NCBI GenBank assembly: GCA_000226015.1
Contig: JH153276.1
Span: forward strand, 108,578-133,807
DNA length: 25,230 bases
DNA from: Mnemiopsis leidyi
Taxonomy: Eukaryota > Ctenophora > Tentaculata > Lobata > Bolinopsidae
Direction: 5' to 3'
This document shows, piece after piece, positions 1 through 10,200 of this stretch (the first letter of the stretch is position 1; every line of letters starts with the position of its first letter). Both the position numbers and the translations under genes were made by a program. A model generated the notes under the pieces. That model did not search any database. It saw nothing but the letters and a program-made list of their open reading frames with translations, and was not told where the DNA came from.

Positions 1-396
1 ATATTTCGTGTTCAGAAGAACCATGTTTACTTGTATAACATAACATATTTCGTGTTCAGAAGAACCATGTTTACTTGTATAACATAATATATTTCGTGTT
101 CAGAAGAACCATGTTTACTTGTATAACATAACATATTTCGTGTTCAGAAGAACCATGTTTACTTGTATAACATAACATATTTCGTGTTCAGAAGAACCAT
201 GTTTACTTGTATAACATAACATATTTCGTGTTCAGAAGAACCATGTTTACTTGTATAAGATAACATATTTCGTGTTCAGAAGAACCATGTTTACTTGTAT
301 AAGATAATATATTTCGTGTTCAGAAGAACCATGTTTACTTGTATAACATAACATATTTCGTGTTCAGAAGAACCATGTTTACTTGTATAACATATA
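1..396. repeat. 44-bp minisatellite, nine tandem copies
   Basis: A 44-bp unit beginning ATATTTCGTGTTCAGAAG repeats head to tail from positions 1, 45, 89, 133, 177, 221, 265, 309 and 353. The copies are nearly identical. They differ mainly at the tail, where AACATAAC alternates with AAGATAAC and AACATAAT. The array begins at the window edge, so it probably extends to the left. It ends near 396 where the unit degenerates into TATATTTCTTGAACGG. There are no unique spacers between copies and the reading frames are closed by stops, so it is neither a CRISPR array nor coding. Confidence 0.97.
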
Positions 397-909
397 TTTC
401 TTGAACGGTTCAGTAATCTACAGATGCTCTTAGAGCTGCCAGCTTCCCCGCTCCTCTCTAGGTTCTAGCCACTCTCTCCCTTGCACAAAGAGCTAACTCT
501 AGTCCTCCCCGCCCCCAAATATGTCTTCCTTTTTTGAGTTACACATTATGCTCAATTTCCAGGACTGGTTGCCTCTTTCTCTATACTCTCTATATATAAT
601 CTCTCTCTTCCTCTCTCTGGTCTGTGTAGCTGGATGTAATTAGTGATATATACAGAGCAGCCCCTGCTCCTGACGCTGCTAGCCCTCAGAACGGTAGTAG
701 ATAGTGCGGTGACACGTAATTCCTCTACTTCTACTGGTCTATTGTGTGAGATTTTCCTGGATCTCAACTAGGTGTGGAACTGGTGGGGTAAGTGTTGGAG
801 TTAGGTCGACTAAGAGAGAGTGAGAGTGAGAGAGCGTCTAAGAGGAATGTTATGTCAAGCAGAGAAGGAGAGGGGGAATACCACCCGGGTGTTCTGGAGG
901 AACATTACC

Positions 910-985
910 AAGTGTTCCATGTCTGGAACTGCTGAGTCAGCCGGGCCAAGTGTTCCATGTCTGGAACTGCTGAGTCAGCCGGGCC
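910..985. repeat. Perfect 38-bp direct duplication with Maf/AP-1-like site
   Basis: Two identical 38-bp copies lie back to back at 910-947 and 948-985. Each contains two abutting dyads. The first is GTTCCA-TGTC-TGGAAC (914-929 in copy 1). The second is TGCTGAGTCAGC (930-941 and 968-979), which matches twelve of the thirteen bases of the T-type Maf recognition element and contains the AP-1 core TGAGTCA. Absence of any mismatch suggests a recent duplication or conservation. The regulatory role is inference from motif identity only. Confidence 0.85.
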
Positions 986-1173
986 GGCCTCCTGACAAAT
1001 GAGTTGTTGTGAGAGATCCGGGAGGAAGAAGAGAAGGGAGGACGCGTCATCACTTGGTCGCAGCAGGAAATGGTACATACTGAAGTGTAGGAGAAGAGAG
1101 CAGCCCTGCCCCCTGCCGTCACATTCCTTACCCTCCTCCTGCATGTTGGGTTTAGCGCTTCCGCGTGTACGTT

Positions 1174-1247
1174 TGTGTAATGTACACTGTACATTTATTG
1201 TGTAATGTACACTGTACATTTATTGTGTAATGTACACTGAACATGAA
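1174..1247. repeat. 25-bp tandem repeat of a TGTACA palindrome, about three copies
   Basis: Copies start at 1174, 1199 and 1224. Each unit carries the palindrome AATGTACACTGTACATT, in which two 8-bp arms flank a single central base. The third copy is degenerate (ACTGAACAT). Its start is adjacent to, but not part of, any gene I can support. Confidence 0.85.
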
Positions 1248-1408
1248 GTGAAAATGAAATGCTCACTAGGCTGTAGACGATTTCTTAAAGTATTTGTTGG
1301 TGACGTAACACGGCCTGTTGTGTAGAATGTTGAATGAAGTTAGGAGAAACAAGCAGTTTCTAGCATTTAGAAACTTAAGAAACAGATTGAGTCAAGTTTG
1401 TGCTGCAG

Positions 1409-1459
1409 ATTGTACTATATATTGTACTATACATTGTACTGTACATTGTACTGTACATT
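1409..1459. repeat. 12-bp tandem repeat (ATTGTACTRTAY), four copies
   Basis: Units at 1409-1420, 1421-1432, 1433-1444 and 1445-1456 read ATTGTACTATAT, ATTGTACTATAC, ATTGTACTGTAC and ATTGTACTGTAC. The core GTACTGTAC resembles the TGTAC palindrome of the 25-bp repeat 200 bp upstream, and further TGTAC motifs follow to about 1500. Confidence 0.85.
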
Positions 1460-3224
1460 AAAGTGTACAGTGTAGAGTGGTTGTACAGCGAATGTATACA
1501 GCTGCAGTAGGTAAATAACGTACCACGTTTCGAAGAGATCATAGCTCAACAACCAAGTGTTCTACATCATGATTTTAACATTCCATTGGCAAGGTGTGTT
1601 TCTGGTGTCCACATTTCAACCCAATCTTACTACAATAAGATGTACAACATTCGGTATCATTAATGGCGTACGTTGAGCCACGTATTATAACGACGGAGTT
1701 TAAAGAGTAGAACAGACCCATTTCAAGAGGTGTTCCCCTACTCTGTCCAATGTAACCTGAGACACTCAGGAGAGCCTCTTTTCGTGGTAGGATATAGTTG
1801 GGTTGTAGGTGACTACAATAAGAATGTATGGTAGTACCGAACTGTTGTGTCATTCAATCGGCTTACCCTCAGTTACCGGTCATCTACCCTCTGTTACCTT
1901 AATTACCGATTGGTTACCGGGCGAATGCTGGTTGCTGACTGGTCAGCCACACTACAAGCAACTAAGCCGAGAGCTTGAAATCATCATGTTGTTTGATGAT
2001 AAGCAAATGGTCTCTTTGTCAGGCCAAAGGTACAACAATTTATTTCTTTTGTTTGTAAATATGGAGGTCCGTGTAATTTGTCGCTATGCATATTTTATTC
2101 AAGTTCCTAAATCACAACGAGGTCAACCCTCTTGATTGTCTCGAAACTGCCCTTATCTTAATTGCATAATTGTCTCAGTAGTTCAGCCCCAATCAGCTGT
2201 AAGATTTCAAAGAGAGATTTTCTCTCTGCGAGCAAGGTATACAGAAGAAGACACGGGTCTGTTGTTGTCTCCTATGTGCACATTGGAGGAGAATGGGAGT
2301 CCCCCTTTGTTGGGATAACTGTGACTAACCACCTAGCTGATGTGGAATGTGGCCTCCTAACAAAGATAGCCTCTGTTTGTGTAGTCGAGGGGAATTGTGC
2401 GGGAGAGATGAGGTTAGCTCTATTACAGGTCTTTAATGAGACTTAAATTCTAAGGAATTTTGTATCTTCTTAGTGTAGGGTAGGTTCTATACTCTGTAGG
2501 TAAATGTATATGGACCTTTAATACAATGTGCTGATCTAGGAATATCCTACTTCTAATTCCTGCAACCACTGGTCGGCAATGTGACGTTGTTCAGCTGTAA
2601 GTCTTGCGAAGACCTACGTTACAAAGTTGCCGATTTGGGAATCGAGATACGATCTCGCCATGGCTTGACTGGTTCTTTGAATTTAGGTGTTGGATGAATA
2701 GTACGTGGCTATTTGATTAAATAGTTGCCCGAGCTGTCTTGTTTTTGAAAGAGAAGCTAAGTAAGGTTTGTTCTATTCATATACGTCATCGTTAATCAGC
2801 ATGTCAAAGCGCTTTATGGCACGTTGACCTGATAACGGTAGCCTCGCCATCTCCATTGCAATAAGACACTCTTTCCGTCATACGAGAACCGCATATTCAG
2901 CGTAAAATTAGGTTCATCGGCTAACTAGGCTCACTTCTTGTATGCTTACTGGATGGTAGGGATGGCAAACAGTTCATGGAAATTTCAAGTCTCACAGATC
3001 GACATACGAGCACGGTTCGAGCGACCAGTAACTTACAGTGCTCACCGCCGCTACTGATCTATTTTACATTCACCACCGTGCATTCGTGCAATTGGGAAGG
3101 CTTAGTCTAAACCTCGCACAATCCGTAGAAGATCATCTTTAAATTTAGCATAATGAACCTCATTCGATCGGCCGGAGCTTCGCAAATAAAGCAATTTCAG
3201 TAGACTCGACATTCTACTAAGTAT

Positions 3225-3313
3225 TATAAATAAAGTATTGAGCAGTGCGCTTCGAGTACGTCTGCGCGCGCCGCGCTTTGGTCACGTGCCCTTCGTCTTT
3301 GAGTCATGTGACG
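3225..3313 (+). promoter_or_regulatory. Probable core promoter of the zinc-finger gene (TATA box, E-boxes)
   Basis: TATAAATA at 3225-3232 is a consensus TATA box lying upstream of a compact CpG-rich stretch (3241-3300). A start site about 30 bp downstream, near 3255-3262, would fit. Two E-box-like motifs follow: GTCACGTGCC at 3281-3290 and GTCATGTGAC at 3303-3312, the second a perfect ten-base palindrome of the type bound by bHLH-zip factors. Assignment to the downstream gene rests on position and on the donor site at 3416. The actual start site cannot be read from sequence. Confidence 0.5.
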
Positions 3314-3415
3314 ATATACTAACAGTTTCCTTCCAGTTGAACAGCTGATGTTGTAGATAGATGCTATAGGAGGACCGACGTCAATATACCGGCTCCAGAA
3401 GATCGCTCTCCTCTC
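3256..3415 (+). other. Predicted 5' untranslated exon 1 of the zinc-finger gene
   Basis: The 3' end is set by a consensus donor, CTC|GTAAGT, with the intron starting at 3416. The 5' end is approximate and assumes the TATA box at 3225 is used. The exon contains three ATGs, each closed at once: ATG-TGA at 3306, ATG-TTG-TAG at 3348 and ATG-CTA-TAG at 3361. The following intron (3416-3586) is 171 bp and ends in the acceptor TATGTTTTCAG. Confidence 0.45.
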
Positions 3416-3586
3416 GTAAGTCTTTGTATCTGAGCTGCGTTTCTGGCGTACGCTGTTATGTCAAATATTCGACTTGTATCATGCTACGTTTCAGACTTAA
3501 GACAGAAATCTCAAATTGATGTTTCCCTCTTGTCCAAATCATATTTTTCATCAAATCCTTGAAGCAGCTAAGATTTATGTTTTCAG

Positions 3587-3653
3587 GCGGACGGCTGCGG
3601 CTGACGATTCTACAATCCTCATTCAACAGGCACACCAAACCCAGCTTCTTCAA
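3587..3653 (+). other. Predicted 5' untranslated exon 2 of the zinc-finger gene
   Basis: A 67-nt segment is bounded by acceptor ATGTTTTCAG (ending 3586) and donor CAA|GTGAGT (intron from 3654). It contains no ATG. When it is joined to the acceptor at 4239 it carries TGA at 3602-3604, in frame with the ATG at 4257. This closes the reading frame upstream and supports 4257 as the start codon. Confidence 0.55.
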
Positions 3654-4239
3654 GTGAGTACGCAGCGTTTTTGTGTGTAGCTATTTTCATGAAATGTATA
3701 ATGTATTCATTGACATTTGACATCCATTCCATCATGACAGAAGCAAAACCATTTAATAACTGGACACTAAACAATGAGTTGATAATGAATTTGAATTCCT
3801 TAATCTAAGGAAGGCGAAAGGTTATCTATAATCAAGATGCAGACTCGTTTCACCCCGCCTGTTTTCATCGGGACATTATTGGGAAAATTTACTACTGTGC
3901 AGTCACGTTTTGAGCACTGTCAAATTTATACATTTAACATTGCACACAGAGTAGTGATGTACCAAATTTGATCACCGCTGTCACTACGGTTACATCACAT
4001 CGATATATTCAAATCGATATATTGATATTGTTTGTATGTAAAACGTTCCATGTCATGTTGTACAATAATGCTCAGTGTACATTTTATACATTGTAAAGTG
4101 TGCACATGATGCTAGTAGTCGATAGCTCATTAACGAATTTCATTGCCCAACCCTTCCCAATATTCAAATATGAAATACGCACCTAAACAAGAAAAATACA
4201 AGAAAAATACAAGAAATCTAACCCTCTGTACAATTTCAG
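3654..4239 (+). other. Predicted intron 2 in the 5' leader
   Basis: This 586-bp AT-rich stretch runs from GTGAGT at 3654 to CTCTGTACAATTTCAG ending at 4239. It contains a short direct repeat of ATCGATATATT around 4000-4025. An open frame continues from the coding exon back into its last 100 bases, but that part is lysine-rich and intron-like and begins at TTG, not ATG. Confidence 0.6.
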
Positions 4240-4256
4240 GTACACAGATAAAGAAA

Positions 4257-7200
4257 ATGGAAATATCAGGATCCTCAGGACTCTCTCTTCTCATGTCTGC
4301 TTACACAGAGTCGGCACCTTCCTCTCCCGAGTCGTATTGTCAAGACACGGAGAAGATCGCTGTTGAGGAAGAAGTAGAATCCTCTTCTCAAGACGAGGAG
4401 ATAGCGAAGAAGATCGAAGTGGTACAGGAGAAGGAGGAGGTTGTGAGGGAGGAGGAGGAGGAGAGGGTCTCCAACTCGTTCGAGCAAGAGTACACGGAGG
4501 ATATGTTTGAGAGTTATGATGGTGTGATGGATACTCCCCCGCACAGCGTCAAGTCTACCAAGCACACTCCTCACCGACACTCCATATACGCTACTAAACT
4601 TGCTGAACCGACACTGGTGGCTAAACCTGATGAAGAGGTGGCTGTGGAAAATGGGGGTGATGGAGATACTGTTGAAGTAGCTGGTTTTTCCACTGTTAGA
4701 TCTTTATCAGAGCAGGTAAATGAGTCTTTAGTGGAGCAAATAGTAGAAGAATCGTCATCTGAGACGATACGGGAGATGTTTGTGGAGGGTGACATGAGGG
4801 TGATCGAATCCATCAACGGACGCCAGGAGCCTTTAAAGGGACCTTCCTACGAAAACCCAGAATCTTCCTCTCAAGACGAAGAAGAAGTCATGTCAATAAA
4901 CAAATCTTCTTTCTCCAGAAATAACTCACTGGGCTCCATCGCCTCCTCCTCCCGAGCAGAGGATCTCTTCAATTACACCCAGGAGGACAGCATGTCCTCT
5001 CTGAGCCAAGACTCGGACGCGTACGGGATACAACGTCACGACTCCACCCTCTCTATCTCATCTACACCGGTGATCAAGGAGGAGATAATCGAGTACACTG
5101 ACGGGGCAGGTCAGTACTTCTACGTCCCTCCTGACGAATCTGTTGATACGTTCAAACCTGACGGTCCAACTTACCTGCCGGAACAGGAGTTTACAGCTCT
5201 GAGTCGTGAGTTTCAGAAAGGAGTTATCTGGAACAAGGACGACTCGAACTTCTCGTCCATTCTACACAACTTGGGTCTTGTACACAAAGATGCTGCAGGG
5301 AATATCGCCAAATTACCAGCTATTCAGCGAAGCAAACTGGCCGTCCTGTTGAAGAGTTGGTCTGACCAGAGATCGTTCACCGACTGTCTAATAGAAATGA
5401 CAGACTGTGATCATTTCTATGACCCTATTGGTTATGATACTGTGCTTGTGACAGATCCTTGCATGTCTGCTAAATATGACTTCTTGTCTGACGGAATGCA
5501 CCAACACGAAGTGGAACGAAAGCAGCTTGATGAGTTTTATAACTTTACGGAGGAAAAGTCGTTCTTTTTCCAGAAATGTAAGGTCTGCAGCAAACTTTTC
5601 TCAAACACATTTGGGCTGAGACAACACATTGCTCACATGCACCCCGGCATCAATATGGATGAGGTGCTCAAGAAGGACGAGGGAATATTTTCCTGTCTCA
5701 AGTGTAAACGAACCTTCAATTCTCAGGCGCAACTGAAGAAGCACTTTCAAAAGACCCACATTCCTAGAGCTTCCAACGAGATGAACTTCAAGTGTTCCCA
5801 CTGTGGGGAGTATTTCAAGACAAGAGTGCTCCTTCATCGACACACCTCGGAGAAACACAGAAACCGAACTAAAACTGAGGCAGCTGAACTTCATGAGCCG
5901 TGGTCCTGTGAAATGTGCAAGAGTATCTTCTACAAGAAGTCGAATTTCCTCAAGCACATGCAGAAAGTTCACGGTAAGATGAAAGTCTCAGAACGCCTCC
6001 TCAATTCTGCCAAACTATCCGCGCAGTTATCTGCACAGCTTGTCAGTCAAAAGCAGAGAGAGCAATCCTCGCCAAAACCTGCTAAAGTTAAAGAGGAACA
6101 GAAAGAAAGGAGATCATCTCGGTCCTCCAAAAAACTCGATTACTTTGAAGATGCTCCTTCGGAAAAGAAGACTTCATCCACCTCCAGTCGACGATCGACT
6201 CCAGTTCCAACTGAAATTCCGGTGCAACAAAAGCCAGAACCAGAAAAACCGATCGAGATATCGCCCAGCAAAGAGGCCAAGAACGAGATCAATGTCACTT
6301 GTCTCTTCTGCAAACTGTGTTTCGTGTCATACACCGACCTCCAGCTTCACTGTGCCGATGTTCACCGAGAAGCAAACAAGATTATCTTGCTGAAAATGTT
6401 TACCATTATTGGTTCCCAACCTCATGGAGTGAACTTTCAGTGTATTTTATGCTCCAAGATATCGCCTACCCCTCCCATCGCCCTTGGGCATTTAGAGAAC
6501 GCTCATCTTAAAGAGCATGTGCATGGCGATATTTCTGAAAAACCGGAGAAACAAGAAAATGTCCCAGTTGAGAAACCATCCTACATCAGTCCTAAACTTA
6601 CAGACTTCGATGGGTTGTCTCTTATGTGTCGTTTCTGCCAGAAAACGTTTAAGAACTCAAAGATAAAGCGAAAACACGAAAAGTCGGTCCACAATGATCA
6701 GTCGATTGTATGTTTCTACTGCTTCATCCCAATCCTGAATCGTACTGAACTGACAAAACACATCAAAACCGAGCACAGCGGTTCAAAAAGTCTGTTTAAA
6801 TGTCGATGGTGTGACGCTCATTTCACCTCCATCCCCAAAAGATGTTCCCACATGAAGGAGTTCCATTCCAGTGACGTTGCCAATATCACAAACAGGACCT
6901 CTTCTCCTCTAAAACCTGAGACAGTGACCCCCGAGAAATCAGTAGCCGTCAAGGAGGAGAATGGAGCTAACTTGTGTACTAAATGTAACATGTCGTTCCC
7001 CTCCGTGGAGGAGAAGTCTAAACATGACCGTTACACTCACAATGAAGTTGAGATAAACTGTCTCTACTGCTTTGCATCCTTCAAAAACAAGGACTCGTTG
7101 ATCCAACACATCGCGGTATATCATCTAGCCTACCACAAGAAGCCTTACAAGTGCAAGTGGTGTGAAATCACATTCGAGACACTTTACCAGCGGAGCCTTC

Positions 7201-10200
7201 ACATGAAACACAGTCACGATGTTCTGTCTGCCTCCAGTCCCTTGCCGCTCAGTCCAGCCCCTCCTCAGGTTACCCCGGATTCTAGCATGGACGAGAGTTT
7301 CCTTAACACCTCTATCAACAAGTCACTGACTTTCTCGGATGAGTCACTGCGACAGCCTGCCTCTGTGTTTCCTAAAGAGACCTCTAAACTAGTCAGGAAC
7401 TGCAGGTTCTGTGATGCGGAGGTCACCAGTATGATCCTGAAAAAGCACCTTATCGAACATCGACAATGGGATCATTTTGTCTGTATATTTTGTGATAAAA
7501 CCGTCCCAACGATAGGTGGCATCAAGTCACACATCCTAAGAAACCACCCCTTCATAACGACCAGGAAGATGGACCGCTCAGAGCTGGGGAGTGACGACAT
7601 AGAACGGGTTGCCAGTATCGAGAGACTCCACAACGCCGACTCCTCCTCTCGCAGAGTCAACATTGTGGGGATGAACGAGCCTCCCCCTCCCAGAATTTCC
7701 CCCGAAGCTGAGATAATTTTCCCTTGTCAAGTTTGTTTCTTTGTCTACACGATCACACATCACGTTGAGGAACACTGGAGGATACACAGTGATGAGCCGA
7801 ACGAGGAGTGGACCTGTACTTTGTGTGACGAGCAGTATGGGGAGTACAGGAGCTTCAAGTTCCACATTGAGATGCACCGTAACGATGCGTTCACATTCGC
7901 TCAGTCAACTGTCGACATACAGAATATTTGTGGGTTTTGTAACATTACCGTGGAAACTCAACAATCCTTGGACGGGCATATCTTGATACACAGATCGGTG
8001 GAGCAGTTTAACTGTATCTTCTGCAAGGCCAAGTCTGGAACTTTCCGGGACATGAAGGAGCACATCACTCAGAACCACATGAACACACACGCTCTTCCCA
8101 ATGATCCTTCCCGGCATCTCAACGAAACTCCATTCAACAGTTCAACATTCAAGTGTTCTATTTGTCTGAAACTTTGCAATAATCAGTTTAACCTTAACTC
8201 TCACACAAAGGCCCATATTCTGGGTGGAAAGCCGTGCACCCTTTGCAATTTCAAGTTTAAGGACATGGCTACCTTGAAGAACCACTTGCTGCTAGTTCAC
8301 GGTGCTCCTGAAGAGTATATTTCAGCCCTAGAGTCCAACTCTGCTTCCAGAAGTGACGCTGTTGCTGACTACTGTGAACTCTGCGACAAGAGCTTCTCCT
8401 CGCAAGGAAAGTTCCAGAAGCACAGGAAAGCTTGTCGAGATAGATTCAAGATGAAGAACTCAAATTCTCAAGACAACGCTTTGTACTCACTTTTGGAGAA
8501 CAGCTCCTCATCTGACCGTTCTAGACAGAACTCCGAAATACAAGCTACTGATGCTGTCAAATCGGTCCCTCCGGTTGTCGCCATCACTGACGATCAACTT
8601 GAAGAGGCCTTTGATAATGAATCAGAAAATGAGCTGGCTGACAGTCTGAACATGAATCACGGCTCTCTTGATGAGTTAGAGAACTTGCCCATGGAAATAC
8701 CGATGAAGTCCACGACTGATGGCGCTCTTTGTCCCTCACTAACAATATCACCTCACAGCTACAACACAAGGAAGAGACCAAGGCCTGAATCTTACGCTAA
8801 CATCATCCCTGCCAAGATGCTTACCATGCCTTACTCTGAGTACTCTCGACAAAACTGTATTGTTCCTGTGCCGTCTAAAAAGGAAGTTTCTCCGCCAAGA
8901 AAGATCTCTGCGACAGCAATTCCTCTAGCTCCGCAAACAGATTTAGCTAAGTCAGTGTCAGCACTCAGTGGAACTCCCTCCATGGTGGCTAGATCGCCCA
9001 CCCCCTCAACAGACGGCAGCAAGTCAGACGACCCCCAACCTGTCTCTTCTGCTGGTCCCGAAACGATGTACTGTGATGTGTGTGAGCTGAACTTCGCATC
9101 ACACAAGCAACTATACTGGCATAAGCACACGAAACGGCACCTTGCGATGGAGCTCCTGGCTAAGGGTCCAACTGCAGTGAGCCACGGGAAGCACCTCTGT
9201 GACCAGTGTGATCAGGGATATAATTGCAAGAAGCAGCTCCATTGGCACAAGAAGATTGCTCACGATGGTCGCACCAACATCGCTGAAATTGTATTACGAC
9301 AGCTCCCACAGCCTCGTGTGGGTACTCTGAGGTCTCCAGACGCCTTGGCAGACATCTTGTCTGACCCTGTGGAAGAGAATATCCCTAACTTAAACAACAA
9401 CAATGTATCTGTAACCGTTCAGCCTACTATTGAGGCAAAACCTGTCATTAAAGATCAGGTAAACGACCCAAAAGATGTTTCCGAGAGCACGGCTGTCAAT
9501 CCTGTGCTAGACTCATCCTATCAGGATGTCGATATGGTCGACCTCAGCGAGCCTGAAGATCTCAACAAGTCGATCGTTAGTTCTGTTTCAGAGGAGACAG
9601 AAAATTGTCCTCCACTTAGCTTAACCTCACCTGATACACCATCATCAGAGGAAACTATGCTCAAGAAGAGAACTCCAGGGGTCCCTATAGCTGGGCCGTA
9701 TATTTGTGAGCTGTGTAACCTCACATATAAATCTCACAAACAGCTTTACAACCACAAGAGAACTCTGTCTCACATTCAGCTTGCTAAGAAGTACGATCCT
9801 ACCTACACCGAGGTTTACTACTCTTGTGATGAGTGTCACATCGACTTCCAGTCGTATAAGCAACTCTGGAATCACAAGAAATCGCTCCAGCACAAGGAGA
9901 TCGCCGAGAAAATGATGCAGAACCCCCCCTCTAACAGCGATCACTCCAAAACAAACCGTGGAGGTGACCGTGGTGAAACATCTCCTGAGACTAAGAAGAA
10001 TTTTGTTTGTCTCGACTGCGACTGTGTGTTTGAGGACAAGAAGCAGATGAAGTGGCACAAGAAAACGTGGAGCCACAAGACCATCACGATAGTTCCTCCT
10101 CCTAATGCCAAGCAGGAGGAAGAGAAACCACAACCACCTAGAGAACCCAGACTCCCCCCGAAGTGCAGTAAAGGGATGATCTGTACGACGGAGAATCCAT

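Larger units (their letters stand above)
397..3224. other. Intergenic region upstream of the zinc-finger gene
   Basis: I see no supportable gene here. The open frames are all under 110 codons, overlap each other on both strands and show no recognisable domain. The region holds three small tandem-repeat blocks (910-985, 1174-1247 and 1409-1459), each listed separately, and a pyrimidine-rich tract around 540-620. Position 1861-1925 contains several loosely repeated TTACC motifs. Upstream regulatory elements of the gene starting near 3225 could lie here, but apart from the Maf/AP-1-like sites none is clear. Confidence 0.6.

Noticed and set aside
1..396. Possible CRISPR-like repeat array
   Set aside because: The 44-bp units are directly joined with no unique spacers, and the window is eukaryotic.
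1809..2446. Overlapping plus-strand frames of 60-108 codons
   Set aside because: No domain, no consistent frame, no splice signals linking them, and no compositional contrast with flanking DNA.
4143..4256. Extra 38 residues at the N-terminus of the zinc-finger protein
   Set aside because: The frame begins at TTG, its composition is intron-like, a good acceptor ends at 4239, and ATG 4257 has the best context.
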